Assembly (NCBI GenBank): GCA_005884855.1
Contig: VAZS01000273.1
Location: forward strand, 1-6,380
From: Alphaproteobacteria bacterium
Lineage (GTDB): Bacteria; Pseudomonadota; Alphaproteobacteria; Rhizobiales; Xanthobacteraceae
Length of the DNA: 6,380 bases
Reading direction: 5' to 3'
The stretch's first letter is position 1. Each line of letters starts with the position of its first letter. The translations under genes and the position numbers were made by a program. The notes below the pieces were generated by a model that was not told where the DNA came from, ran no database searches, and saw only the letters and a list, made by a program, of their open reading frames with translations. Positions 1-6,380 of this stretch are shown piece by piece.

Positions 1-512
1 CAAAGGAGAGGCCGGCGGAAACCGAAGATCCTGATCGTGTCGTGACGCGGAACGATTCCAGCAAGCAGAAGGAGGACAGTTCCAAAGTTGCCGCCGTTCA
101 GACCCCCGCCTCGACGGAATCCGTGGCAGCCGAGGCGACCGCGACCCCCAGTTCAGAAAACATCCCGAAAGGGATGCGCTCGGTTGCTCCAGCGCAGGGC
201 ACCGGTGAAAGCGCACAACGCCTCCGTGCGACCTGGCAGAAGGAACTGATCGCGCACCTCGATAAGCACAAGCGGTATCCTGCGGAGCGCTCGCAGAAGA
301 GCGCGCAAATACTGATCAGTTTCGTGCTTGACCGGATGGGGCACGTCGTGTCGACCAGCATCGTCAAGGGATCTGGCGACATAGCCTTCGATCAAGCTGC
401 GCTGGCGATGTTGCGACGATCCGATCCGGTGCCGCCGCCCCCTCCCGATATCGCCGATGAAGGTTTGAACTTTACGTTGCCGGTGATCTTCCGGGTTAAG
501 GGGCGGACCTAG
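1..512 (+). CDS. tonB: Energy transducer TonB, C-terminal part (5' end outside window)
   Basis: The reading frame is open from the left edge (first full codon at base 3) to the TAG at 510-512, giving 169 visible residues. A GTG at 42 could be read as a start, but it has no Shine-Dalgarno sequence and the frame continues upstream, so I treat the gene as truncated by the window. The first 75 or so residues are a low-complexity Ser/Thr/Ala/Glu/Pro segment, typical of the periplasm-spanning linker of TonB. Residues about 78-167 match a TonB C-terminal domain: a helix starting near TWQKEL, the conserved Tyr-Pro (KRYP, about residues 90-93), the strand ILISFVLDRMGHV, then GSGDIAFDQAAL and a proline run before the last strand. 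TonB couples the inner-membrane proton-motive force (with ExbB/ExbD) to outer-membrane siderophore or vitamin receptors. The N-terminal membrane anchor is not visible. The gene converges on the minus-strand gene at 557-997. Confidence 0.88.
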   Translation, partial: KERPAETEDPDRVVTRNDSSKQKEDSSKVAAVQTPASTESVAAEATATPSSENIPKGMRSVAPAQGTGESAQRLRATWQKELIAHLDKHKRYPAERSQKSAQILISFVLDRMGHVVSTSIVKGSGDIAFDQAALAMLRRSDPVPPPPPDIADEGLNFTLPVIFRVKGRT

Positions 513-516
513 GTTC

Positions 517-548
517 CGCCAGGATTGCCGTAATTGTCGGTGCTGGCG
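517..548. terminator. Possible hairpin between convergent genes
   Basis: In the 44-bp gap between the tonB stop and the end of the convergent gene, CGCCAG (517-522) is an exact inverted repeat of CTGGCG (543-548). Inside it, CCG (528-530) can pair with CGG (538-540), giving a two-part stem. On the plus strand it is followed by CGTTTAAAT, which is only weakly T-rich, and on the minus strand no T tract follows. It could end tonB transcription, but the stem is short and interrupted, so this is a weak call based mainly on position. Confidence 0.25.
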
Positions 549-556
549 CGTTTAAA

Positions 557-997
557 TCACGGCCAGAAATATCTGATCGCGACGTATACCAACACGAGAC
601 AGGCAAATATCAGGGCGACCGGGAGCCGGGGTTTGGTCGCCGAACCGGATGTAGGTTGGTGTTGTTGCGGCGGCGGCTTACGCTGCGCAGGCGGGCGTTT
701 GAAGGCGGTAACGTTGTCTTTCGCGGGTCGCTTCGGATCGGCGGGAAGTTCGGGCGGCGCGCCGGCCCCACCCATGTCGCCGTAGTAGGCCTTGTACATG
801 AGCTTGATGGTGGCTTCGGTGGCCTCAGCTTCAGACATTTGCTTGAGCAGTGCCTTGTAACTCTCAAGGAACGCTTGGGCTTCCTGGGGCAGGGCTGAGG
901 CGCCGTTCAGCTTAGCCAACATTTTCCAGGTCGCGAAATCGGCTCTCGCCCTCGTGTCGGCGCGTCTGGCGATCAACATGTCCGCAGCTCTAATCAA
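557..997 (-). CDS. Hypothetical protein with C-terminal membrane anchor
   Basis: I do not recognise this 146-residue protein. Residues 1-75 are charged and probably helical. Residues about 78-122 are rich in Pro, Lys and Gln (for example KRPPAQRKPPPQQHQP) and look disordered. Residues about 126-145 form one hydrophobic segment (LPVALIFACLVLVYVAIRYF) ending at the penultimate residues, with Lys/Arg just before it, so the protein should be anchored by its tail with the bulk in the cytoplasm. The start used is TTG at 997, preceded by TTAAGG seven bases upstream. The alternative is ATG at 979 (residue 7), which has no good ribosome-binding site. The gene lies 70 bp downstream of the M50 protease gene on the same strand and converges with tonB. 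It may be transcribed with the protease, but nothing links the functions. Confidence 0.6.
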   Translation of the reverse strand: MIRAADMLIARRADTRARADFATWKMLAKLNGASALPQEAQAFLESYKALLKQMSEAEATEATIKLMYKAYYGDMGGAGAPPELPADPKRPAKDNVTAFKRPPAQRKPPPQQHQPTSGSATKPRLPVALIFACLVLVYVAIRYFWP

Positions 998-1067
998 GAT
1001 CTTGCCTTAAGCTCTATTGGAGGGAACCGGTACCCGCATTCGCTTGAGAACGCCGTCGCAGATTTGG

Positions 1068-1748
1068 CTACGCGTTGCCTGTTATCACCAGAAGCAACCG
1101 GATCACATAGCCGGTGGAGTTGCGCACGATCGCGGAAATAACATCAAGATTTAGACCGAACTGAGAACCCGCAAGGGGAACAAGGATCAGAATTCCGATC
1201 AGGATTAGCATTCCGAATGGCTCGAGCCGCGCAAGGGGCAGCGCAAGCACCCGGGGCAGCAGTCCGACCGCCACCCGTCCGCCGTCTAGTGGAGGGATCG
1301 GCAGCATATTGAAGACCGCCAGCAGGACGTTAATCACAAGTGCGTTTTTGAGATTGTCCAGAACCCATTGCGCTGTATCCGCCGGCATGTAGCTCACGAG
1401 ATGAAATGCGGCGGCGGCGAGCAGGGCGAGCGCGATATTCGTCGCGGGGCCGGCCAGCGCCACCCAAACCATGCCGATCCGCTGATTGCGAAGCGCGCGG
1501 AAATTCACCGGCACCGGCTTGGCGTAGCCGAACAAGAACGGCGAGTGGGAAAGCAGCAGCATCGCGGGCAGCACCAGCGTCCCGAATGGATCGATATGTC
1601 TCAGCGGATTGAAACTGACGCGGCCGAGTTGCCAGGCCGTATTGTCGCCGAGCGCGTGCGCGACGAAACCGTGCGCCGCCTCATGCAAGGTGATGGCGAT
1701 AATCAGCGGCAATACCCAGACCGACAGGTCATAAAGCGTGATGTTCAC
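1068..1748 (-). CDS. Site-2 protease family (peptidase M50) membrane metalloprotease
   Basis: This 226-residue hydrophobic protein carries the zinc-protease signature HEAAH at residues 22-26, inside the first membrane segment (about 9-30). The second metal-binding region is NMLPIPPLDGGR at 147-158, where Asp155 is the expected third zinc ligand. Further membrane segments are visible at about 56-75, 92-118, 134-150 and 176-196. The layout matches the short M50B proteins that lack PDZ or CBS domains. Members of the family cut substrates within the membrane, but the substrate here cannot be told. The start is GTG at 1748, the first start after an in-frame TAG upstream, with a weak GGGA five bases before it. 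The gene sits 55 bp downstream of the GFA-family gene and is probably functionally unrelated to the sugar-acid genes. Confidence 0.88.
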   Translation of the reverse strand: MNITLYDLSVWVLPLIIAITLHEAAHGFVAHALGDNTAWQLGRVSFNPLRHIDPFGTLVLPAMLLLSHSPFLFGYAKPVPVNFRALRNQRIGMVWVALAGPATNIALALLAAAAFHLVSYMPADTAQWVLDNLKNALVINVLLAVFNMLPIPPLDGGRVAVGLLPRVLALPLARLEPFGMLILIGILILVPLAGSQFGLNLDVISAIVRNSTGYVIRLLLVITGNA

Positions 1749-1782
1749 TGGTGTCCCGACCGGTTCAGGTGATGACTAAGCT

Positions 1783-1798
1783 GGCGCGCGCGCGCGCC
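1783..1798. repeat. Perfect 16-bp GC palindrome with (GC)7 core
   Basis: Bases 1783-1798 read GGCGCGCGCGCGCGCC, which is fully self-complementary with a core of seven GC dinucleotides. It lies five bases beyond the stop codon of the GFA-family gene, in the 55-bp spacer before the M50 protease gene. Alternating purine-pyrimidine runs of this kind can adopt Z-DNA or cruciform structures and are prone to slippage. No T tract follows, so it does not look like an intrinsic terminator. Confidence 0.6.
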
Positions 1799-1803
1799 CT
1801 GCA

Positions 1804-2196
1804 TCAACCGGGAGCTGCCCCCGCATGTTGCGGCAAGCCATCCTCGAGCCTCACCCAGTGCATTTTTTCGGCAACCCAGATGTGTTCGGTTGGTGCAAAT
1901 GCGTTGCGGTCGTCGAATGCGGCAAGTGCTACACCAGCGACGGTGCCGTTCCGTCTCCATCCAAACAGCCGCGTACCGCAGTTCTTGCAAAACACCCGAT
2001 CGAGCACTTCAGATGAAGCATAGCGGGCAGTGCCGCCTTCAACCGTGAGGTCGCTCTGATTGAAAAGCGCGCGGGCAAAGAAGGGCGAGCCCATCGCCTT
2101 CTGGCAGTTGCGGCAATGGCAAATGCGGACATTGATCGGCTCGCCTTCGGCCTTGAACCGCACCGCGCCGCACAGGCATCCGCCTTCCCTGGTCAT
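1804..2196 (-). CDS. GFA family (CENP-V/GFA domain) zinc-binding protein
   Basis: This 130-residue protein has the full cysteine pattern of the GFA fold: GGCLCGAVRF at the N-terminus (Cys7, Cys9), CHCRNC at residues 26-31 (Cys26, Cys28, Cys31), and CKNCG at 70-74 (Cys70, Cys73). These cysteines bind zinc in the family, which is named after glutathione-dependent formaldehyde-activating enzyme. Most members have no proven activity, so the name should not be taken as a demonstrated formaldehyde function. Length is normal for a single-domain member, and it is probably cytoplasmic. The start ATG at 2196 is supported by GGGGAG five bases upstream (2202-2207). The gene follows the dehydrogenase gene by only 21 bp and is probably co-transcribed with it. 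Whether it handles an aldehyde from the sugar-acid pathway is speculation. Confidence 0.87.
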   Translation of the reverse strand: MTREGGCLCGAVRFKAEGEPINVRICHCRNCQKAMGSPFFARALFNQSDLTVEGGTARYASSEVLDRVFCKNCGTRLFGWRRNGTVAGVALAAFDDRNAFAPTEHIWVAEKMHWVRLEDGLPQHAGAAPG

Positions 2197-2217
2197 GATG
2201 GCTCCCCCCAGCGGGTT

Positions 2218-2964
<747 letters not shown>

Positions 2965-2981
2965 CGCGCTAATCCTTTACT

Positions 2982-3010
2982 TCAAGCGTCCAGCCTCAAA
3001 GCGTCCAGCC
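2982..3010. repeat. Short tandem duplication across the stop codon of the BDH2-like gene
   Basis: TCAAGCGTCCAGCC (2982-2995) is followed directly by TCAAAGCGTCCAGCC (2996-3010). The two copies differ by one A. Read on the minus strand, the right-hand copy encodes the last residues of the dehydrogenase (GWTL) plus its TGA, and the left-hand copy repeats that same end just after the stop. Because GGW(T/S)L is the normal C-terminus in BDH2-type proteins, the right-hand copy is the coding one and the left-hand copy is a relic in the 31-bp spacer. Confidence 0.75.
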
Positions 3011-3730
3011 GCCATCGATGATATGGGCGACGCCGGTAGTGAACGCGCTCTCGTCGCTGGCGAGGTAGACGGCGAGGGATGCAATTTCTTCGGGCGTGCC
3101 GAGCCGTCCCATCGGCTGGCGGCTGACGAACATTTCGCGCCCCTGCGGACCAGCCGCGGCGGCGCGGTCCAGCATCGATGGGGTTTCGATGGTCCCCGGG
3201 CAAATACAGTTGCAGCGAATGCCCTTTGTTATGAAATCGGCGGCGACCGCGCGGGTCAGAGCCGCAACAGCGGCCTTGGTTGCGCCGTAGACGTAGCGAT
3301 TGGGCGCGGCCTTGAATACGCCGGCGGCGGACGAGATGTTCACGATCGAGCCGCGGCCGGCTTGCAGCATGCCCGGCAGGAAGGCCCGGAGCGTCCTGTG
3401 CATCGACTTGACGTTAATGTCGAACGAGAAATCCCAGTCTTGGTCTGAACATTCCAGCACGGTGCCGTGGTGCACGAAACCGGCTGCGTTGAGCAGGACG
3501 TCGATCGTGCCGACGCGTTTGGCCATCGCCACAACGGCTGCCGTGTCGCGCACGTCAAGCCGCGCTACCTCGGACACGCCATCCTTGGTCAGCAGCGCAA
3601 GACCCTTTTCATCGATATCGGTGGCAAAAACCGTGGCGCCCTCGCGCGCGAATGCGATGGCGCATGCGCGTCCAATCCCTGCAGCACCCGCGGTCACGAA
3701 TGCGCGTTTGCCTTTGAGGCGGTCTCCCAT
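2996..3730 (-). CDS. BDH2/DHRS6-like SDR, probable 2-keto-3-deoxy-aldonate 4-dehydrogenase
   Basis: This 244-residue classical SDR closely resembles human BDH2/DHRS6 and bacterial 2-keto-3-deoxy-L-fuconate 4-dehydrogenase as I remember them. It shares the stretches AGFVHHGTVLE, QDWDFSFDINVKSM, AADFITKGIRCNCICPGT and the ending IIDGGWTL. The cofactor motif TAGAAGIG is at 13-20, Asp38 at the end of the second strand indicates NAD+, and NAAG is at 81-84. Catalytic residues are Asn106, Ser134, Tyr148 and Lys152, one position off BDH2 (Ser133, Tyr147, Lys151). Arg145 matches the BDH2 residue thought to hold the carboxylate. ATG 3730 is preferred over the TTG at 3751 because AGGGAG (3737-3742) lies six bases upstream and family members begin at this point. 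Next to a sugar-acid dehydratase, the inferred role is oxidation of its 2-keto-3-deoxy product to a 2,4-diketo acid. A 3-hydroxybutyrate dehydrogenase role is the alternative. Confidence 0.85.
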   Translation of the reverse strand: MGDRLKGKRAFVTAGAAGIGRACAIAFAREGATVFATDIDEKGLALLTKDGVSEVARLDVRDTAAVVAMAKRVGTIDVLLNAAGFVHHGTVLECSDQDWDFSFDINVKSMHRTLRAFLPGMLQAGRGSIVNISSAAGVFKAAPNRYVYGATKAAVAALTRAVAADFITKGIRCNCICPGTIETPSMLDRAAAAGPQGREMFVSRQPMGRLGTPEEIASLAVYLASDESAFTTGVAHIIDGGWTL

Positions 3731-3768
3731 CCATATCTCCCTGGATTTCAATTTCAGCTTTTATCCGC

Positions 3769-3848
3769 TCATTGCGAGGAGGCGAAGGGACGAAGGAAAT
3801 CCAGACCGGTTCGTGGTGAAATGGATTGCTTCGCTCCGCTCGCGATCA
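3769..3848. repeat. Degenerate palindromic dispersed repeat (REP/MITE-like)
   Basis: The 139-bp gap between the dehydratase and the BDH2-like gene contains an imperfect inverted repeat. The left arm is 3769-3803 (starting TCATTGCGAGGAGGCGAAG and ending AATCCA). The right arm is 3822-3848 (starting TGGATTGCTTCGCTCCGCTC). The spacer is 18 bp. The outer ATTGCGAG/CTCGCGAT ends and the inner AATCCA/TGGATT and GCGAAG/CTTCGC blocks pair, while the left arm has about seven extra bases in the middle. From memory this resembles a short palindromic repeat scattered between genes in Bradyrhizobium-type genomes, in a decayed copy. In RNA it could fold between two genes of the putative operon. No protein-coding gene is supported in this gap. 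Confidence 0.65.
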
Positions 3849-3869
3849 GCGCGTAGAATTCTCAGGCCC

Positions 3870-5678
3870 CTAGTGATTATCCCTCGCGACGCCGACCCGG
3901 CCTGCAATGTCGTGATAGCGGGTGGCGAACTCCATGCACGCGCCGGTGGCATGCTGGCCGACTGTGGATCGATAGAGCTCCTGCCAGGGTGTCTGGTTGG
4001 CGGGATGGGGAAAGCCGCCCTTGGCCTTCAGTTCCGCGCGCCGCTTCTTCAGTTCCGGATCGGATATCAGGATATTGGCGCTGCCCTGGTTTAGATCGAT
4101 GCGAACCTTGTCGCCGGTCTTGAGGATCGCAAGCCCGCCGTCGGCAGCCGCTTCCGGGGTGGCGTTCAGGATCGACGGCGAGCCGGAGGTGCCGGACTGG
4201 CGGCCATCGCCAATGCAGGGCAGGGACAGGATGCCGCGTTTGATGAGGGCGGCAGGTGGCTGCATGTTTACGACCTCTGCGCCGCCCGGATAGCCGATAG
4301 GGCCGGTGCCGCGCACGAAAAGAATGCAATGCTCGTCGATATTGAGAGAGGGGTCATCGATCCGCGCGTGATAATCCTCCGGCCCTTCGAATACGATGGC
4401 GCGGCCCTCGAACGCGTTGGGATCCTTGGGATTGACCAGGTAGCGATCGCGGAACTCCTTTGAGATCACGCTCGTCTTCATGATCGCGGAATCGAACAGG
4501 TTGCCTCGCAAGACGAGGAACCCTGCATCCTTTACCAGCGGTTTGTCGTAGCTCCAGATGACATCGCCGTCGGGCTTGGGCGCATTGCGGCAATTCTCGC
4601 CCATGGTATGGCCATTGACCGTCATGGCGTCTCCATGAATGCGCTTCTGGCGCATCAATTCGCGCACCACGGCCGGTACGCCGCCGGCGCGATGATATTC
4701 CTCGCCGAGGTAGAAGCCAGCCGGCTGCATGTTCACGAGCAGCGGGATGTCATGGCCAAATTTCTGCCAATCGTCGATCGACAGTTCAACGCCGATGTGG
4801 CGGGCGAGCGCATTGATATGGATCGGCGCGTTTGTGGAGCCACCGATGGCCGAATTGACCACGATGCAGTTTTCGAATGCCTTTCGTGTCAGGATGTCGG
4901 ACGGTTTTAGATCCTCCCAGACCATCGAGACAATGCGCGTGCCGGTTTCATAGGCAATCTGACCGCGCTCGCGATAGGGGGCCGGGATCGCGGCGCATCC
5001 TGGTAGTGACATGCCCAGAGCCTCGGCCAGCGAGTTCATCGTAGAGGCCGTTCCCATCGTGTTGCAGTGGCCAACCGACGGCGCCGATGAGGCCACGATG
5101 TTCATGAACTCGTCGTAGTCGATCTCGCCCGCCGCAAGCCGCTCGCGAGCTTTCCAGACCACCGTCCCGGAGCCGCTGCGTTCGCCGTTGTGCCAGCCGT
5201 TCAGCATCGGTCCGCCGGACAGCACGATCGCCGGCATGTTGAAGGTGGCCGCCGCCATGAGGCAGGCGGGGGTGGTCTTGTCGCAGCCGGTGGTTAGAAC
5301 GACGCCGTCCAGAGGATAGCCGAACAGGATTTCCACCAGCCCGAGGTAAGCGAGGTTGCGATCGAGCGCCGCTGTCGGTCGCTTGCCGGTTTCCTGGATC
5401 GGGTGCATCGGAAATTCCATCGCGATGCCGCCCGCCGCGCGAATTCCTTCGCGGACCCGATGCGCGAGTTCGAGATGATGCCGATTGCATGGCGACAGGT
5501 CGCTGCCGGTCTGCGCGATGCCGATGATCGGCTTGCCGGACTGGAGTTCCTGACGGGTCAGGCCGTAATTGAGGTAGCGTTCCAGGTAGAGCGCGGTCAT
5601 CCCGGGGTTATGAGGGTTGTTGAACCAATCGCTGGAACGGAGTTTGCGCCTGGTGACGCCGGTAAGCGGCTTGTTCAT
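3870..5678 (-). CDS. IlvD/Edd family sugar-acid dehydratase, D-xylonate dehydratase type
   Basis: This 602-residue protein belongs to the IlvD/Edd dehydratases, which remove water from aldonates to give 2-keto-3-deoxy acids using an Fe-S cluster and Mg2+. It resembles Caulobacter crescentus D-xylonate dehydratase (XylD) throughout, as recalled: [105 protein letters not shown] and [17 protein letters not shown]. The expected cluster cysteines are Cys64, Cys132 and Cys205, each four positions beyond the Caulobacter ones. Asp133-Lys134 follow the second and are the usual metal-binding pair. ATG 5678 is chosen over an upstream GTG at 5699 because GGGAG (5684-5688) lies five bases before it. L-arabinonate, D-arabinonate or L-fuconate are possible alternative substrates, since family members overlap in specificity. 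The gene is the first in the minus-strand block and is divergent from a sugar ABC transporter gene. Confidence 0.9.
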   Translation of the reverse strand: MNKPLTGVTRRKLRSSDWFNNPHNPGMTALYLERYLNYGLTRQELQSGKPIIGIAQTGSDLSPCNRHHLELAHRVREGIRAAGGIAMEFPMHPIQETGKRPTAALDRNLAYLGLVEILFGYPLDGVVLTTGCDKTTPACLMAAATFNMPAIVLSGGPMLNGWHNGERSGSGTVVWKARERLAAGEIDYDEFMNIVASSAPSVGHCNTMGTASTMNSLAEALGMSLPGCAAIPAPYRERGQIAYETGTRIVSMVWEDLKPSDILTRKAFENCIVVNSAIGGSTNAPIHINALARHIGVELSIDDWQKFGHDIPLLVNMQPAGFYLGEEYHRAGGVPAVVRELMRQKRIHGDAMTVNGHTMGENCRNAPKPDGDVIWSYDKPLVKDAGFLVLRGNLFDSAIMKTSVISKEFRDRYLVNPKDPNAFEGRAIVFEGPEDYHARIDDPSLNIDEHCILFVRGTGPIGYPGGAEVVNMQPPAALIKRGILSLPCIGDGRQSGTSGSPSILNATPEAAADGGLAILKTGDKVRIDLNQGSANILISDPELKKRRAELKAKGGFPHPANQTPWQELYRSTVGQHATGACMEFATRYHDIAGRVGVARDNH

Positions 5679-5692
5679 TGTCTCTCCCGCAG

Positions 5693-5715
5693 CGCACACG
5701 CCTTATTATTGTGCG
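5693..5715. promoter_or_regulatory. Inverted repeat just upstream of the dehydratase ribosome-binding site
   Basis: CGCACA (5693-5698) and TGTGCG (5710-5715) form a perfect 6-bp inverted repeat around an 11-bp AT-rich spacer. It lies about five bases upstream of the dehydratase Shine-Dalgarno sequence (5684-5688). It could be an operator for a dimeric repressor or a small hairpin in the mRNA leader. Six-base arms can arise by chance in 214 bp, so this is tentative. Confidence 0.3.
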
Positions 5716-5823
5716 TAATTTTCGTGTTGGCGCTCGATGTTTGCATGTGAATGCCCCGTCCGCAATGTTCACGGGAACGGTAAAAGCCTACGACTTTGAT
5801 CCAACGACATCGACAAAAAAGTC

Positions 5824-5834
5824 TGGTAAGACCC
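5824..5834. promoter_or_regulatory. Candidate GntR/FadR-type operator
   Basis: The sequence TGGTAAGACCC contains GTA-A-GAC, which fits the GTM-N-KAC core described for FadR-subfamily (GntR) operators and has the FadR-like outer form TGGT...ACC with one mismatch at the last base. GntR regulators of the FadR subfamily often control sugar-acid catabolic genes. The site lies 59 bp before the ABC ATPase start, in the AT-rich middle of the divergent region. The motif is short, and no second copy was seen in this region. Confidence 0.35.
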
Positions 5835-5850
5835 CTTAATAAAAGGATGA

Positions 5851-5868
5851 CGGCGGCATCGACCGCCG
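5851..5868 (+). promoter_or_regulatory. GC hairpin in the leader of the ABC transporter gene
   Basis: CGGCGG (5851-5856) and CCGCCG (5863-5868) are exact inverted repeats around a six-base loop (CATCGA). In a plus-strand transcript they would form a compact all-GC stem ending 13 bases before the Shine-Dalgarno sequence. It is not followed by T residues, so it is not a terminator. It may be a leader structure or an operator, and chance occurrence in GC-rich DNA is possible. Confidence 0.3.
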
Positions 5869-5892
5869 GAGGCCAGTATCGGGAGGGTGAGA

Positions 5893-6380
5893 ATGTCGTC
5901 GGTGCAGATTCGGGACGTGCGGAAATCGTTTGGCGGCTTTGAGGTCCTGCACGGCGTCTCGATCCCGATCGAGGATGGCGCCTTTGTCGTTCTGGTCGGC
6001 CCCTCGGGCTGCGGCAAATCAACCCTGTTGCGGATGCTCGCTGGACTGGAAAATATCACTTCCGGGACGATCTCCATCGGCGATCGCGTCGTCAACAATG
6101 TCCAGCCCAAAGAGCGCGACATCGCGATGGTGTTTCAGAATTACGCGCTGTATCCGCATATGACGGTCGCCGACAACATGGGATTCTCGCTGAAACTGCG
6201 CGGCGCCAGCGGCGACGAGATCAGCAAGGGCGTCAAGCGCGCCGCGGAAATTCTGGCATTAGCCCCGCTGCTTGATCGCTATCCCCGGCAATTATCGGGC
6301 GGACAGCGGCAGCGTGTCGCGATGGGGCGCGCCATCGTTCGAGATCCGCAGGTATTCCTGTTCGACGAGCCGCTCTCCAA
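5893..6380 (+). CDS. Sugar ABC transporter ATP-binding protein, MalK/UgpC type (3' end outside window)
   Basis: An open frame starts at ATG 5893 behind an excellent ribosome-binding site (GGAGG at 5882-5886, six bases spacing) and runs off the right edge after 162 codons. It encodes an ABC ATPase domain: Walker [10 protein letters not shown] at residues 36-44, the Q-loop glutamine Gln82 in [14 protein letters not shown], the signature [14 protein letters not shown] from 134, and Walker B VFLFDEP at 154-160 with catalytic Glu159. The D-loop LS is just starting at the edge. The wording around the Q-loop is typical of the CUT1 carbohydrate importers (MalK, UgpC, MsmK), whose ATPases have a C-terminal TOBE regulatory domain beyond this window. 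It would hydrolyse ATP at the inner membrane to drive uptake through permeases encoded elsewhere. Divergence from the dehydratase suggests a sugar or sugar acid as cargo, which is inference. Confidence 0.93.
   Translation, partial: MSSVQIRDVRKSFGGFEVLHGVSIPIEDGAFVVLVGPSGCGKSTLLRMLAGLENITSGTISIGDRVVNNVQPKERDIAMVFQNYALYPHMTVADNMGFSLKLRGASGDEISKGVKRAAEILALAPLLDRYPRQLSGGQRQRVAMGRAIVRDPQVFLFDEPLS

Larger units (their letters stand above)
5679..5892. promoter_or_regulatory. Divergent intergenic region between dehydratase and ABC transporter genes
   Basis: These 214 bp separate two divergently read genes and must contain the start signals for both. The middle (about 5780-5846) is noticeably richer in A and T than the flanking genes. 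I looked on both strands for sigma-70 hexamers at 16-18 bp spacing and found none convincing. The stretch contains several short inverted repeats, listed separately, and no supported gene. Divergent layout around a catabolic gene and a transporter gene fits control by one substrate-responsive regulator, whose gene is not in the window. Confidence 0.6.

Noticed and set aside
42..44. GTG at 42 as the start of the tonB-like gene
   Set aside because: There is no Shine-Dalgarno sequence before it, the frame stays open to the window edge, and a TonB starting there would lack its membrane anchor.
998..1067. Terminator or promoter between the M50 gene and the hypothetical gene
   Set aside because: Only a GGTACC palindrome and no stem with a T tract was seen, so nothing specific can be claimed.
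3300..4094. Long plus-strand open frame (264 codons) across the BDH2-like gene, the repeat and the dehydratase end
   Set aside because: It is antisense to two strong genes and reads through the palindromic repeat, and its translation is compositionally biased with no domain.
4948..5490. Minus-strand open frame (180 codons) inside the dehydratase gene in another frame
   Set aside because: It is an Arg/Gly-rich shadow of the dehydratase, which matches its family along the full length in the other frame.
5679..5892. Sigma-70 promoters for the two divergent genes
   Set aside because: TTG-containing candidates (for example at 5796 on the plus strand) have no acceptable -10 hexamer at 16-18 bp. 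I could not support any specific pair.
5675..6122. Minus-strand open frames overlapping the divergent region and the ABC ATPase start
   Set aside because: They run antisense to a clear Walker A-containing ATPase and across the promoter region, and have no plausible start signal or homology.

Overview
The window looks like a chromosomal segment of an alphaproteobacterium, most likely of the Bradyrhizobium / Rhodopseudomonas / Afipia group. The reasons are the high GC content with strongly GC-biased third codon positions, the protein types, and a degenerate palindromic repeat at about 3769-3848 that resembles a dispersed repeat I associate with Bradyrhizobium-type genomes. The assignment rests on recalled resemblance, because no database search was possible.

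Layout from left to right. The 3' part of a plus-strand tonB-like gene (<1-512) runs in from the left edge. It converges on a block of six minus-strand genes: a small C-terminally membrane-anchored protein of unknown function (557-997), an M50 / site-2-protease-like membrane metalloprotease (1068-1748), a GFA / CENP-V-type zinc protein (1804-2196), two different short-chain dehydrogenases (2218-2964 and 2996-3730), and an IlvD/Edd-family sugar-acid dehydratase of the D-xylonate dehydratase type (3870-5678). A 214-bp divergent intergenic region follows. The 5' part of a MalK/UgpC-like sugar ABC transporter ATPase gene (5893 to beyond the right edge) is on the plus strand.

The right-hand half reads as a sugar or sugar-acid catabolic locus. 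The ABC ATPase would energise uptake, the dehydratase would convert an aldonate to a 2-keto-3-deoxy-aldonate, and the dehydrogenase at 2996-3730 closely resembles the BDH2/DHRS6 and 2-keto-3-deoxy-L-fuconate 4-dehydrogenase group and would oxidise that product. The second dehydrogenase could act on the starting sugar or on another intermediate. This would be a non-phosphorylative route, and its last enzyme (a hydrolase or aldolase) is not in the window. Gaps of 31 and 21 bp suggest that the two dehydrogenase genes and the GFA gene are co-transcribed with the dehydratase. A 139-bp gap carrying the palindromic repeat separates the dehydratase from the rest.

The divergent region holds a candidate GntR/FadR-type operator and two short inverted repeats, but no convincing sigma-70 promoter. 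I see no RNA genes, CRISPR arrays, insertion sequences or phage genes, and no clear new system. The most useful leads are the exact substrate of the dehydratase/dehydrogenase set, the repeat inside the putative operon, and a small tandem duplication spanning the stop codon of the BDH2-like gene.
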